64,000 nt of DNA from M55B167 sp964406095 (GTDB taxonomy: Bacteria; Verrucomicrobiota; Kiritimatiellia; RFP12; UBA1067). A program made the translations under genes and the position numbers. Positions 51,825 through 61,857 of the stretch are shown here, piece after piece. The stretch covers positions 52,343 to 116,342 of the forward strand of contig CAYOQJ010000068.1 of NCBI GenBank assembly GCA_964406095.1, read 5' to 3'. The notes under the pieces are model-generated. The model did no database searches. It was not told the DNA's origin and saw only the letters and a program-made list of their open reading frames with translations. The number at the start of each line of letters is the position of its first letter. Position 1 is the stretch's first letter.

Positions 51825-53873
51825 ATGAAATGCTCCGACTGCAGTTTGTCCGGGCGGGATCACGGCGATCCGGTTGCGGGTGCGGGTGGCTGGCATGTCA
51901 GCAGATATCAGAATGAAACAGGAGCTTGGCAATCGGAGTATGACTCTTTTTTTATGGGTGACGAAATGCGATATCTTAACACCATTATTGTAGGATCCGG
52001 CGCGGCGGGTTTGAGTGCCGCCGTGCAGTTGAAGCGGCGGGGTGTTGACAGTATTCTGGTTTTGACCGAGGGGCTTGCCATGGGCACCTCTATCAACACC
52101 GGTTCTGACAAACAGACCTATTACAAAATGGCGCTCTGCGGCAGCAACTCTGACTCTCCTGTGGAAATGGCCCGCAGCTATCTCGGCGCCGGTAGCACCC
52201 ATGGGGATTTGGCCCTGGTCGAGTCCGCGTTGTCGTTGAGAGCTTTTTTTAATTTGGTGGAACTGGGAGTTGATTTTCCGCGTGACCGTTGGGGAAGGTT
52301 TGTTGGTTACAAAACCGATCATGATCCTGCGACACGAGCCACATCAGTTGGACCCTATACCTCGCGCGAAATGTGCCGGGCTCTGATCAGAGAGATGCGG
52401 CGACTGAAAATTCCGATTGAAGAGAACCGCTTTGTCCATAAGCTGCTGACGGCGGAAGAGGACGGTCGCAAACGGGTATGTGGCCTGCTGGCAGTCGATC
52501 CGGAGGGCGGACAGCACCTCTATGCCGCTGAGAATATTGTTTTTGCGGTTGGTGGACCGGGTGGCCTTTATCAGCACAGTGTTTATCCCGCGGTACATAG
52601 CGGCGCAGTCGGGGTGGCACTGGAAGCGGGAGCTGCCGCATGTAATCTGCCTGAATCCCAGTTTGGTCTGGCCTCTGTCAAATTTCGCTGGAATGTTTCT
52701 GGAACATATATGCAGTCTGTTCCGACCTTTATTTCAACTGCATCCGATGGTTGCAGTGAGCGGCGCGAATTTCTGGCAGAGCATTATGACGGCACGGACG
52801 CGCTTTGTTCCGACATCTTTCTCAAGGGCTATCAGTGGCCCTTTCAGGCGGCCCGGGCTTTCAGTGGTTCGTCTCGGATAGACTTGTATGTCTACCTTGA
52901 AACCGAGATCAGAAAAAGGCGGGTTTTTCTTGATTTCCGCGTCAATCCATCTGGATACGAACCGGCGGCACTTATGCCTGAAGCGCGTGCCTATCTGAAC
53001 CGTTCGGGGGCGCATCAGGCGACACCCCTGGCCCGTTTGCGACATATGAATCCGGCTGCTGTGCAGCTCTACCTTGAACATGGAATCGACATAGAGAACG
53101 AAATGCTCGAAATAGCGGTTTGCGCGCAGCATAATAACGGCGGCTTGGCGGCGGATCATTGGTGGGAATCGGTTAATATCAAACACCTCTTTCCGGTCGG
53201 TGAGGTCAATGGCTCGCATGGTGTCGCTCGTCCAGGCGGGTCTGCTCTGAATGCCGGTCAGGTGGGGGCCTTGCGTGCGGCAGAGTTTATCGCTGCGCGA
53301 TACTCCAATCCGACCCTGGATCAACGGGTGGTTGAAAGCATTGGGGGGCAGGCACTCGCGGAGTGCAGGGAATTTTTGGCGCGGTGTCGCAATGCCCGGG
53401 TGAGTCAACCTGAACTGCTGCGCGAACTGCGCAGCAGAATGTCCCGTGCCGGAGCGCACATCCGGGTTGAGGGCACCCTCTCAGAGGCGGTTTCCCAAGC
53501 GCGTGAACTTTGGCGCAAACTCGATTCGGATGGTTGTGTACTCAAAGATGTCGCGGAAACAACCAGAGTTCTTTCGCTGCGTCAATTGTCACTGGCTCAT
53601 CTTGTTTATCTGGAATCAATATTGTATTATCTCCAGCAGAGAGTCGGATCGCGCGGTTCAGCTCTGGTTATCGAGGACGGCAGCAACATCGGTGATTTGA
53701 AAAACTGGCATGTTGTACCGGAGGATATCACCTTCCGTGATAAAATTCTGGAGAGTCGTTATGAGTGTGGTCGGATTCAGCAACGCTGGGTCGCGTGTCG
53801 AGCTTTGCCGGTTGGCGACACCTGGTTTGAGACGGTTTGGACGGAGTATCGTTCGGGCGGAATTTATCATTGA
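51825..53873 (+). CDS. Fumarate reductase/succinate dehydrogenase-like flavoprotein
   Basis: 682 aa from ATG 51825; no clear ribosome site, and ATG 51966 directly before YLNTIIVGSGAAGLSAAVQL is a valid alternative. The FAD domain starts with GSGAAG; TEGLAMGTSINTGSDKQTYY, FPRDRWGRFVGYKTDHDPAT and GSHGVARPGGSALNAGQVGA are the other landmarks, the last being the FAD-binding C-terminal motif. Homologues reduce unsaturated acids or oxidise substrates using membrane or cytochrome electron carriers. No signal peptide. Adjacent to a permease gene (11-bp gap), so uptake and oxidation of one compound is plausible. Confidence 0.82.
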   Translation: MKCSDCSLSGRDHGDPVAGAGGWHVSRYQNETGAWQSEYDSFFMGDEMRYLNTIIVGSGAAGLSAAVQLKRRGVDSILVLTEGLAMGTSINTGSDKQTYYKMALCGSNSDSPVEMARSYLGAGSTHGDLALVESALSLRAFFNLVELGVDFPRDRWGRFVGYKTDHDPATRATSVGPYTSREMCRALIREMRRLKIPIEENRFVHKLLTAEEDGRKRVCGLLAVDPEGGQHLYAAENIVFAVGGPGGLYQHSVYPAVHSGAVGVALEAGAAACNLPESQFGLASVKFRWNVSGTYMQSVPTFISTASDGCSERREFLAEHYDGTDALCSDIFLKGYQWPFQAARAFSGSSRIDLYVYLETEIRKRRVFLDFRVNPSGYEPAALMPEARAYLNRSGAHQATPLARLRHMNPAAVQLYLEHGIDIENEMLEIAVCAQHNNGGLAADHWWESVNIKHLFPVGEVNGSHGVARPGGSALNAGQVGALRAAEFIAARYSNPTLDQRVVESIGGQALAECREFLARCRNARVSQPELLRELRSRMSRAGAHIRVEGTLSEAVSQARELWRKLDSDGCVLKDVAETTRVLSLRQLSLAHLVYLESILYYLQQRVGSRGSALVIEDGSNIGDLKNWHVVPEDITFRDKILESRYECGRIQQRWVACRALPVGDTWFETVWTEYRSGGIYH

Positions 53874-53884
53874 GGTAGTTTGAA

Positions 53885-55147
53885 ATGACAGATGAGTTAA
53901 GCGGCGGAGTGGTTGAAGCACAGTTTAAAAGTCTGAGCAGCATTTTTTTTGTGTTCGCGGGATTTGTGTTGAGCGTAACTGCTTTTTTAATCGGCACCAA
54001 GGTCGGTCAGAGTGTCACATTATGGCGGGGAGTGAGCGCACTGCTGGGCGGTAATATGATTCTTGCTCTCTATGCCGGGACAATCGGTTTTATCGGTGCC
54101 GGCACCCGTCGTTCTTCAACGGTTATGCTGCGTCCGGTTTTCGGGATGTACGGACAGATTGTCGTTACGGCACTGATAACCTTTATCAACGTCAGTTTCG
54201 TCAGTGTCTATGCCTCGCTGATCGGCACACAGCTTTCAGCTTTTTTCCCGGGGCTCTCTCCCTATGTCGGGTTGCTCCTTTTTATTCTGATTGTCGGTGC
54301 TGTGAATCTGGCTGGCTTCAAGGGGCTGAGTATGCTGGGCAGAGTCGGAGTGCCTGCTTTGGCCCTTTTTATTATAATCGGTTTGTTCAAAGTTCATTCC
54401 AAAGTGGGATTTGACCAACTCACGCAGGCTGTGCCAACCCAGCCGCTGCCGTGGATTGCGGTGCTCTCTTTCGTGACTGCAAGCTGGATGACCGGTGGAA
54501 CTTTGAGTTCCGACATCACACGTTTCGCCCGTCGGCCGCACACCGTGTATTTTGTGACAGTCGGTGCCTTTCTGTGCGTGACAATTCTGGAAGCGGTTGG
54601 TCTTTTCTGCTCACTCGGTGCCGGTGAAGGCAACCTGGTGACCATTCTCGATGCTATGGGACTCGACGTTGTGGCCCTCTTTATCTATCTGATACTTGGA
54701 TTGACGTCCGGTCAGGCAATAGTTTATTCATTTTCTCTGGCGGTGATGAATATCACCCGGGTTTTCACCGGTGAACGCGATCTGCGTGTGCTCAACGACA
54801 AGTTCTGGATTGTGACCGGCTGTCTGATTGCCGCAACGGTGGGAGTGGTGATGACCCGCAGCGGATTGCTACACAGCTTTCTGAGTTTTATTAAACTTAT
54901 CGGCATAGCGGTGCCACCGGTCGGCGGACTCATTGTGGCCCACTATCTGATTGTCGAACGCGATTTTGAGCGGCCTTTCCGCTCAATTCCCGCACTCTGT
55001 CCTCTGGCTTTTGCAGGTTGGATATGCGGTGTCGCGGGAGCTTTTCTAATGAAGTTCGGCATAGCCCCGCTCAATGGGTTTTTTACAGCAATTGTGGTTT
55101 ACAGCACCCTGAGAACCATAATCACAAAACGAGTTTTCGACAAATAA
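53885..55147 (+). CDS. Cytosine permease-like NCS1 family transporter
   Basis: 420 aa, about 12 TM helices. FVFAGFVLSVTAFLIGTKVG and LLGGNMILALYAGTIGFIGA, then WMTGGTLSSDITRFARRPHT, match CodB/NCS1 permeases, which import nucleobases, hydantoins or thiamine precursors with Na+ or H+. Follows the flavoprotein gene closely, probably in one transcript. Substrate not determinable. Confidence 0.85.
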   Translation: MTDELSGGVVEAQFKSLSSIFFVFAGFVLSVTAFLIGTKVGQSVTLWRGVSALLGGNMILALYAGTIGFIGAGTRRSSTVMLRPVFGMYGQIVVTALITFINVSFVSVYASLIGTQLSAFFPGLSPYVGLLLFILIVGAVNLAGFKGLSMLGRVGVPALALFIIIGLFKVHSKVGFDQLTQAVPTQPLPWIAVLSFVTASWMTGGTLSSDITRFARRPHTVYFVTVGAFLCVTILEAVGLFCSLGAGEGNLVTILDAMGLDVVALFIYLILGLTSGQAIVYSFSLAVMNITRVFTGERDLRVLNDKFWIVTGCLIAATVGVVMTRSGLLHSFLSFIKLIGIAVPPVGGLIVAHYLIVERDFERPFRSIPALCPLAFAGWICGVAGAFLMKFGIAPLNGFFTAIVVYSTLRTIITKRVFDK

Positions 55148-55208
55148 GCGACAGTCGCGTTGTGTTGCTTCCACATGTGAATTCCAACTCCGTGCAGGAT
55201 TAAATGTT

Positions 55209-56114
55209 ATGGAATATTATACGAATATTTTGAACACAATCGGCAATACACCCATGCTAAGGCTGGAGAAAATTACCGATTTTCCAATTTACGCCAAGGC
55301 GGAATATCTCAATCCCGGTGGTAGTGTCAAAGATCGCGTAGCCCGCCATTTGATTGAAAAGGCTGAGAAAAGTGGCGAGCTGCGTCCGGGTATGGTGATT
55401 GCCGAAGCCACCTCGGGTAATACGGGGATCGGTATGTCCTTTGTCGGAGTTCACAAAGGCTACCGTGTAATCATCGTAATGCCTGAGAATATGAGCGAGG
55501 AACGTCGCAAAATTATCAGAGCCTTCGGCGGTGAACTAATCTGCACACCAGCTGCCGAGAGCCTCAATGGGTGCCTTAAAAAACTCGAAGAGCTTAAACT
55601 GCGGATACCCGGTCTCTACATACCTGCCCAATTCACCAATCCCGCCAATCCCGAGGTTCACTACCTCACCACCGCTACGGAGATATGGAAACAAATGGAG
55701 GGTCAGGTAGATGCCTTTGTCGCCGGTGTCGGCAGCGGCGGCACGCTGGCTGGCGTTGGTAAGTTCCTCAAAGAACGCAATCCTGAAATCACTTTGGTGG
55801 CGGTCGAGCCGGCTAACGCCTCAGCCCTGCTCGGGCATGAGCCCGGTTTGCATAAGATTGAGGGTATCGGCGACGGCTTTATCCCCGATGTGTTGGACGT
55901 ATCGATGATTGATGAGGTGATTACCGTGACCGATGACGACGCGATTGAAACCGCCCGGATGCTTACGCTGAAAGAGGGTGCGCTCGTCGGCACTTCTTCC
56001 GGTGCCAATATCTGGTCGGCGGTCCAGCTCTCCCACAGAATCGGAAAGGATAAGAATATCGTCACAATCCTGCCGGACCGCGCGGAACGTTATTTCAGTA
56101 CCGCCCTCATCTGA
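55209..56114 (+). CDS. cysK: Cysteine synthase (O-acetylserine sulfhydrylase) family protein
   Basis: 301 aa PLP enzyme: NTIGNTPMLRLEKI, PLP lysine Lys41 in NPGGSVKDR, SGNTGIGMSFV and FVAGVGSGGTLAGVGKFLKE, the phosphate-binding loop. Length (about 300 aa) and motifs fit CysK/CysM; alternative cystathionine-beta-synthase-type use cannot be excluded. Starts 61 bp after the permease gene. Confidence 0.9.
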   Translation: MEYYTNILNTIGNTPMLRLEKITDFPIYAKAEYLNPGGSVKDRVARHLIEKAEKSGELRPGMVIAEATSGNTGIGMSFVGVHKGYRVIIVMPENMSEERRKIIRAFGGELICTPAAESLNGCLKKLEELKLRIPGLYIPAQFTNPANPEVHYLTTATEIWKQMEGQVDAFVAGVGSGGTLAGVGKFLKERNPEITLVAVEPANASALLGHEPGLHKIEGIGDGFIPDVLDVSMIDEVITVTDDDAIETARMLTLKEGALVGTSSGANIWSAVQLSHRIGKDKNIVTILPDRAERYFSTALI

Positions 56115-56607
56115 AACTGTCCGCAAACTCCCGGTGGCTATACAACCATCTAATCGGCAGTTGAAGTGATCATTCGCCCGACAGCAAACCGCACCTCAAT
56201 GCCAGGGGCATTATGAGCTATTTGCGCTGTGAGCAAAGCCAATAGAATCGGGGTTCATCTTAGCGTGTCAAATTTCGTTTATCCCAAATACTTCCATTAA
56301 ACATTGGCTTCGATAATTTTTCAAACGACATACTTAGAAATTGACCCCCTGAAGATAATGTACCTTCTTTATTTTCAGACATGATTAAATTGTGTAAAAA
56401 GAACGCATTTAACGTCCTTAGGAAGGGGGTATAGCAAAAAATCCTCATTATCAGCACTGCTTGACATAAGAGCTGACAAATCATACCATGGAGCCGTAAC
56501 AGAGATGCTTGCGATTGCATAAGCAATTTTTGTCCCTGCCGGTTTTTCGGTAGGGCATGGATTTATAAAAATCATTAAATCATTTGCATGATAAGGAATT
56601 CATAGTT
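56115..56607. other. Noncoding gap between cysK and the rhamnosidase gene
   Basis: About 490 bp. Short minus-strand frames of 66 and 88 codons exist but lack ribosome sites and resemble nothing I know; a decayed gene is possible. The promoter of the rhamnosidase gene should lie near the right end. Confidence 0.4.
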
Positions 56608-58965
56608 ATGAGCTGGATTAAATTTGTCGTTTTACTTCTTTCGATTCACGCTTTACTCTCTGCCAGTGCGCAGACAACCCGCCGCGACTGGCAGGCGCAG
56701 TGGATCGCGGCGGATAGTGCAGAAACTCCCAATAGCTGGTATTGTTTCCGCAAAAATTTCAATCTGCAGGGAAAACCGCAATCAGCTGTCGCGCATATCG
56801 CCTGCGACAGCAAATACTGGCTGTGGGTTAATGGCGAATTGGTGGTGTTTGAAGGACAGCTCAAACGCGGGCCGACACCCCGGGACACCTATTATGATGA
56901 GGTGGAGTTGTCCGCTTATCTCAAAAATCGGCATAACAGTGTGGCCATCCTAGTCTGGTATTTCGGGAAACAGGGCTTTTCCCACAACAGTAGCGGCAGA
57001 TGCGGCTTGATCTTTGAACTGGATGCCGACGGTCAGAGGATTGTAAGTGACGGCTCCTGGAAGGTGCGGCGTAACCCCGCCTATCTGACGGAAACCGTGA
57101 ATCCACAACCTAACTTTCGTCTGCCCGAGTCCAATATCGCCTTTGATGCCCGCAGGCAGCTGACCCGCTGGCATGAGAAACTCTATAACGATCACAGCTG
57201 GCCACAGGCTTCGGTCGTCGGCAAACCGCCCTGTGCGCCCTGGAATGAATTGATCAGACGTCCGATTGCGCAGTGGGCGGATTCCGGTCTGGTGGATTAT
57301 CTCTCCATCACTGAGGATACCACCACCAACGGAATGCGCAGGCTGCTCTGTAAACTGCCGTATAATGCCCATTTCACACCCTGGCTCAAGATCAGAGCAT
57401 CCGCCGGGAAAACGATTACCATTCAGACCGATAATTATCAGGGCGGCGGTGCTTTCAACTTGCGTGCTGAATACACCACCCGCGAGGGCACCCAGGAGTA
57501 TGAATCGCTGGGCTGGATCAACGGACATGAGATGTACTACTTTGTGCCGGAGGGAGTCGAGGTGCTCGATCTCAAATATCGTGAAACCGGTTATAACGCT
57601 GATTTTGTCGGTTCGTTCAAATGCGATTTGCCAGAACTCAACACACTCTGGCAGAAGTCGATGCAGACACTCTATGTGACTATGCGAGATACCTATATGG
57701 ACTGTCCCGACCGGGAACGTGCGCAGTGGTGGGGCGATGCCGTCAACGAACTGGGTGAGGCTTTCTATGTGTTCGATGCCGTCAAAGGAGCGCTACTGGC
57801 CAAAAAAGGTATCTATGAGCTGGCACGCTGGCAACGCGATGATCAAGTGCTTTATTCACCGGTGCCAGCTGGCATTCCGGCTGATCCGGCGGTTAAAAAT
57901 CCGCACGACGGCACCTGGTATAAAGAGCTGCCACGTCAGATGCTGGCCAGTGTGGGATGGTACGGTTTCTGGACATACTACTGGTACACAGCCGACCGCC
58001 AGACCATCGTGGATGTCTATCCGAATGTGCGCGATTATATGAGTCTCTGGCAACTGAATGATCAGGGTCTGGTGATTCACCGCACCGGTGATTGGGACTG
58101 GACCGACTGGGGAAAAAACAAAGATGTCGCAGTGCTGGAGAATGCCTGGGTTTATCTGACCCTTAAAGCCTGCATCGAGATGGCCCGGCTGACTGGCAAC
58201 GAGGACGATATCGCCGGTTACCAGACAAAGATGAACTCCATTAAGAGTGCTTTTAATAAAACCTTCTGGCAAGGCGATAAATATCGCACTCCCGGTTACA
58301 AAGGGCTGACCGATGATCGCGCCCAGGCAATGGCTGTGGTGGCGGGACTTGCCGATTCGAGTTATTATTCGGCGATTCGCAGACAACTCAAGAGTCAGTA
58401 TGAGGCCAGCCCGTACATGGAGAAGTATGTGCTTGAGGCTCTCTATCTGATGGATGCGCCCGAGGAAGCGGAGGAACGCATGCTCAAACGCTGGTCGGAA
58501 CAGATCGAAGACCAGCATTGTACCACCCTCTGGGAGGGGTGGGGTATCGGTAAGAAGGGCTACGGCGGGGGAACCTATAACCACGCTTGGTCAGGTGGTC
58601 CGCTCACGGTGCTGAGCCAGTATGGCGCGGGCATTGCGCCAATCCGACCCGCGTTCAAAGAGTTTGCCGTGCGTCCGCAACTAGGCCGTATCAAGAGAGT
58701 CGCAAGCGTGGTGCCGACCCGTTTTGGCAATATCGAATTGACTCTTGACCGTAGCGATAATTTTGAAATGAAGTTGATCGTGCCTGTGGGCACGAAAAGT
58801 GCTGTAAGCATCCCTAAAAAGGAAGGCATAAGCAGGGTGACCATTAACGGTAGTTCGGTTTATGACAAAGGCAGAGCCACCTCGCAGCTTTACGCAGGTG
58901 AGTGCGACTGCTGGATAAAATTCAATCTCAAACCGGGAAAATGGAATGTCGTGGCGGAGAGGTAA
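56608..58965 (+). CDS. Exported GH78-like alpha-L-rhamnosidase
   Basis: 785 aa from ATG 56608 (AAGGA 11 nt upstream). Signal peptide about 1-22 ending SASAQ. N-terminal beta-sandwich domains (AQWIAADSAETPNSWYCFRK; AHIACDSKYWLWVNGELVV), then the (alpha/alpha)6 barrel with DTYMDCPDRERAQWWGDAVN and DWGKNKDVAVLENAWVYLTL, and C-terminal beta domain following HAWSGGPLTVLSQYGAGIAP. This is the layout of GH78 enzymes, which release L-rhamnose from glycans or glycosides. Monocistronic or followed by the sod gene 33 bp downstream. Confidence 0.86.
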   Translation: MSWIKFVVLLLSIHALLSASAQTTRRDWQAQWIAADSAETPNSWYCFRKNFNLQGKPQSAVAHIACDSKYWLWVNGELVVFEGQLKRGPTPRDTYYDEVELSAYLKNRHNSVAILVWYFGKQGFSHNSSGRCGLIFELDADGQRIVSDGSWKVRRNPAYLTETVNPQPNFRLPESNIAFDARRQLTRWHEKLYNDHSWPQASVVGKPPCAPWNELIRRPIAQWADSGLVDYLSITEDTTTNGMRRLLCKLPYNAHFTPWLKIRASAGKTITIQTDNYQGGGAFNLRAEYTTREGTQEYESLGWINGHEMYYFVPEGVEVLDLKYRETGYNADFVGSFKCDLPELNTLWQKSMQTLYVTMRDTYMDCPDRERAQWWGDAVNELGEAFYVFDAVKGALLAKKGIYELARWQRDDQVLYSPVPAGIPADPAVKNPHDGTWYKELPRQMLASVGWYGFWTYYWYTADRQTIVDVYPNVRDYMSLWQLNDQGLVIHRTGDWDWTDWGKNKDVAVLENAWVYLTLKACIEMARLTGNEDDIAGYQTKMNSIKSAFNKTFWQGDKYRTPGYKGLTDDRAQAMAVVAGLADSSYYSAIRRQLKSQYEASPYMEKYVLEALYLMDAPEEAEERMLKRWSEQIEDQHCTTLWEGWGIGKKGYGGGTYNHAWSGGPLTVLSQYGAGIAPIRPAFKEFAVRPQLGRIKRVASVVPTRFGNIELTLDRSDNFEMKLIVPVGTKSAVSIPKKEGISRVTINGSSVYDKGRATSQLYAGECDCWIKFNLKPGKWNVVAER

Positions 58966-58998
58966 CGAACAAAGATCACACAAAAAAGGAGATATGTT

Positions 58999-59685
58999 AT
59001 GAAACAAAACAGGAAAAACCTTTTACATATAGCTGTAATGGCATTGCTACCGCTGATTACCGCAGCTCAATTCAAGCTGGCTCCGTTGCCTTACGCGACA
59101 GATGCGCTTGAGCCATATATCGACAAAACAACCATGGAGATTCATCATGGCAGACATCATAACGGATACGTCAAAAAGCTGAATGCCCAGATTGCCGCGA
59201 ATACCGCACTGGCCGGTATGTCGCTGGAAGAGATTCAACAGAATGTCGCTAAATTCGGTACGGCAGTGCGTAACAATGGCGGTGGACACTTTAATCATTC
59301 GCTCTTCTGGCAGGTAATGGCGCCTGCGGGTCGGGGCGGACGGCCGAGTGAGGCGTTGCTCAAAGCGATAAACACCGCTTTCGGTTCAATGGATCAGATG
59401 AAATCCAGTTTCAATGAAGCCGCCGGAACTCGTTTTGGTTCAGGCTGGGCCTGGCTGATTGTGAGTTCCGATAAACAGCTCAAGATCACCTCAACTCCTA
59501 ACCAGGATAATCCGCTGATGAACCTGCCAGAGATAGAACAGGGTACACCGATTCTGGGACTGGATGTCTGGGAGCACGCTTACTATCTGAAATATCAGAA
59601 CAAGCGTGGCGAATATGTCGGCAACTGGTGGAACGTGGTCAACTGGAATGAGGTCAACCGCCGCTTCGCTGCTGCGGTTAAATGA
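58999..59685 (+). CDS. Exported Fe/Mn superoxide dismutase
   Basis: 228 aa with AAAGGAG before ATG 58999. A signal peptide (about 1-23, LPLITAAQ) precedes the SOD domain KLAPLPYATDALEPYIDKTT. Metal ligands are visible: His in MEIHHGRHHNGY, His in GHFNHSLFW, Asp and His in LDVWEHAYYLKYQNKR. Converts superoxide to peroxide in the periplasm, fitting haem and flavin proteins in this window. Iron versus manganese cannot be told by eye. Confidence 0.92.
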   Translation: MKQNRKNLLHIAVMALLPLITAAQFKLAPLPYATDALEPYIDKTTMEIHHGRHHNGYVKKLNAQIAANTALAGMSLEEIQQNVAKFGTAVRNNGGGHFNHSLFWQVMAPAGRGGRPSEALLKAINTAFGSMDQMKSSFNEAAGTRFGSGWAWLIVSSDKQLKITSTPNQDNPLMNLPEIEQGTPILGLDVWEHAYYLKYQNKRGEYVGNWWNVVNWNEVNRRFAAAVK

Positions 59686-59867
59686 GCTTGGTTCATTTAC
59701 GGATAATCTCTCCGTTAAGTAATGAGATTCAGGATGCCGCTCATAGAGAGGCTACTACATTTCCACTTGTCATTGCGTCGACTGTGTCGTCGCAATCAGT
59801 CTTCGCCCTTTAACCTGCACCGCCCCGCAGGGCGATAGCAACAGCCGCACCATCCATCTGTCCGACG
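59686..59867. other. Gap between convergent genes with a GC hairpin
   Basis: 182 bp between two convergent genes. It contains CGCCCCGCAGGGCG (short GCCC-GGGC stem, about 59821-59834), which may help termination; no gene seen. Confidence 0.3.
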
Positions 59868-61481
59868 CTATTGCACTAGAATTATTGTTTCGCGCGGCAC
59901 TGGCCGCAGATAACCATCAGCAGTCAGGTAGACGGAACCGCCGGCGTAATCGATCTGCCTGAGTTGCGCGATTGTCAGTGGCGGCTGGAAACGCAGTGTG
60001 GTGCGACCCAGTTCACCGGTCAATGCCAGTCGTCCGCTCCATGCATTGGTCTGCGATGTGAAGCTGAGCTGACCGCTACCGAGCGCGAGCGTGCTGTCGG
60101 TGGCCATATTCAGCGTTGAAGGCGTGTTGGTCACTGCGCCCATATCCAGAGTGCCTCCGCTGAGTTCAATTGCGCCGTTCGGCGGCAGGGCATCGTTGCT
60201 CTGCAATTCCAGAGTACCAGCATTAACAACTGTTCCGCCTGTGTAGTCGCTGACGCTTGTCAGCACAAGTCGTCCCGACCCGCCTTTGCCGAGTTTGCCG
60301 TCAACCCGACTGCCGGTTGCCGCAGTTCCGCTGGTAAGAATGCCGCTCATGGTCAGGGTATTGGTTACAACTATAATATTGCGAATGCTTCCGCTAGTTT
60401 GTACAAAACCCGCCTGGGCGGCGCTTATGTCGAGATCGTGAGTGCCTATAAAATCGAACCCGGATGTGAGATCCAGTCCTTCCATTCTATTCATGATCAT
60501 CGGAGCACCGGAGAGATTGTCGAGTTTGGAACTGCCGGCGTTGAATTTCAGGGTGCCGTTATTCATCGCAAAACTGTGGCCGAAAAAGACTCCGTCTGAA
60601 ACTGATGTCAATGCCGTGCTGTTCCACTCGTTTGAAGCGTTTAACAACAATGTTCCAGATCCGCCTTTGCGTGGAGTAGATCCCGGGGCCGCTGTATAAC
60701 TTCCGTTGATTGTGAATGTCTTATCGGCATCGACATTGATCTGCGGGTTACCGCCGTTTACGGTGACGGCTCTGTCGGTCGCGAAACTTTCCGTGACGTA
60801 AAACATACAGTTCTGTCCGATAGCGAGTTCGCCTCCGTCGCCGAGATTCGCATCGCTGGATACATACAGTCTGGTCCTTGGTTGCATGTAAACGCCACCT
60901 GTGAAGGTGTTGTTGCCGCTGAGGGTTATATAGGCATCATTATCGGTTTGCGGACACTCAATTTTCAACCCGCCGCTGCCGCTGATGTCGCCGCTGAGGA
61001 CGATCGCCATACCGAAATCCCCATTACCGCCCTTGGATATAATGCTGTTTGTTTGATTGATTATCATATCAAGATCAATAGTCTGAACATAGGTTCCGTT
61101 GGCAAGTCCGGTGTCACTGTCGATGTTCCCCGAGAGTGTGATTGGATTACCGCTCAGCACAAAATTGTCGACACCGGTTCCGCGGTGGAAACGAATACCG
61201 TTGACCGTGAGATCGGTATAATCGTTGTAGGGAGTCAGACGGGTTTTGCCGGAGAAATACAGAAAGGAGTTGAAATCCGGTAAAACATCATTGTTCCAAT
61301 TTGCGTTGGTTGACCAGTTGTCATCCGTTCCGCCACCGTCCCAGGTGTTGTCAGCACGTAGTTCAACCGCACTCAGACAGAGCCATAAAAACACGAATGA
61401 CAGGCCGATTATCCTAGTATCGAAAGAGCGCATCACATTAAAGACGTTCAACAGGATGTTGACATAACGCATACATTTCAT
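59868..61481 (-). CDS. Autotransporter-associated beta-strand repeat protein
   Basis: 537 aa from ATG 61481 (GGAG 7 nt upstream); the hydrophobic signal about residues 20-42 ends at ELRAD. The mature chain begins NTWDGGGTDDNWSTNANWNN, a sequence common at the start of these proteins, and repeats LTLSG/NTFTGGVY, GKGGSGRLVLTSVSDYTGGT and VVNAGTLELQSNDALPPNGA. It is a predicted extracellular beta-helix protein; no autotransporter barrel is present. It is intact, unlike its paralogue at 14.4-16.8 kb. Confidence 0.84.
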   Translation of the reverse strand: MKCMRYVNILLNVFNVMRSFDTRIIGLSFVFLWLCLSAVELRADNTWDGGGTDDNWSTNANWNNDVLPDFNSFLYFSGKTRLTPYNDYTDLTVNGIRFHRGTGVDNFVLSGNPITLSGNIDSDTGLANGTYVQTIDLDMIINQTNSIISKGGNGDFGMAIVLSGDISGSGGLKIECPQTDNDAYITLSGNNTFTGGVYMQPRTRLYVSSDANLGDGGELAIGQNCMFYVTESFATDRAVTVNGGNPQINVDADKTFTINGSYTAAPGSTPRKGGSGTLLLNASNEWNSTALTSVSDGVFFGHSFAMNNGTLKFNAGSSKLDNLSGAPMIMNRMEGLDLTSGFDFIGTHDLDISAAQAGFVQTSGSIRNIIVVTNTLTMSGILTSGTAATGSRVDGKLGKGGSGRLVLTSVSDYTGGTVVNAGTLELQSNDALPPNGAIELSGGTLDMGAVTNTPSTLNMATDSTLALGSGQLSFTSQTNAWSGRLALTGELGRTTLRFQPPLTIAQLRQIDYAGGSVYLTADGYLRPVPRETIILVQ

Positions 61482-61857
61482 AATTGTACTCCATTTCCAT
61501 TTTTATGCATTTTTATTGAAAAAAAACCTAAACAACACGGTAATCATACAAAAAATTAAAAGCGAAGTCATCCCCCATAAACATGGGGGGTGGGGGGAGT
61601 GTGTGAAGGTAGAGAAAGAGTGAAGAGTGAACAGTGCTAAAGTTGGGAGAGTTTCCCGCAAAGCCGCCAAGACGCAAAGGAGGAGAGGTCGCAGTCAGCA
61701 GTGGCAGTCGGCAGAACAGGCTACAGGCTAGAGTGTGTGGAGAGAGAAGGCTTCTCACAGAGTCACGGAGAACACGGAGGTAACTGTAGGGCGGGTGACC
61801 CCACCCGCTGTTTACAGAAAGAGAAAGAGGGGGAAGAGTGGGAAGTTCTAAAGGTCA
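61482..61857. repeat. Intergenic stretch with dispersed repeat words
   Basis: No gene seen. Contains CCGCCAAGACGCAAAGGAGG (about 61663), CACAGAGTCACGGAGAACAC (about 61756) and the hairpin GCGGGTGACCCCACCCGC (about 61792-61809). The middle word is close to the repeat at 23.1-23.2 kb. Confidence 0.45.

Noticed and set aside
52734..53459. A 241-codon minus-strand frame
   Set aside because: Antisense to the flavoprotein gene with conserved FAD motifs.
56260..56575. Two small minus-strand frames between cysK and the rhamnosidase
   Set aside because: No ribosome sites or known motifs; recorded only as part of a noncoding gap.
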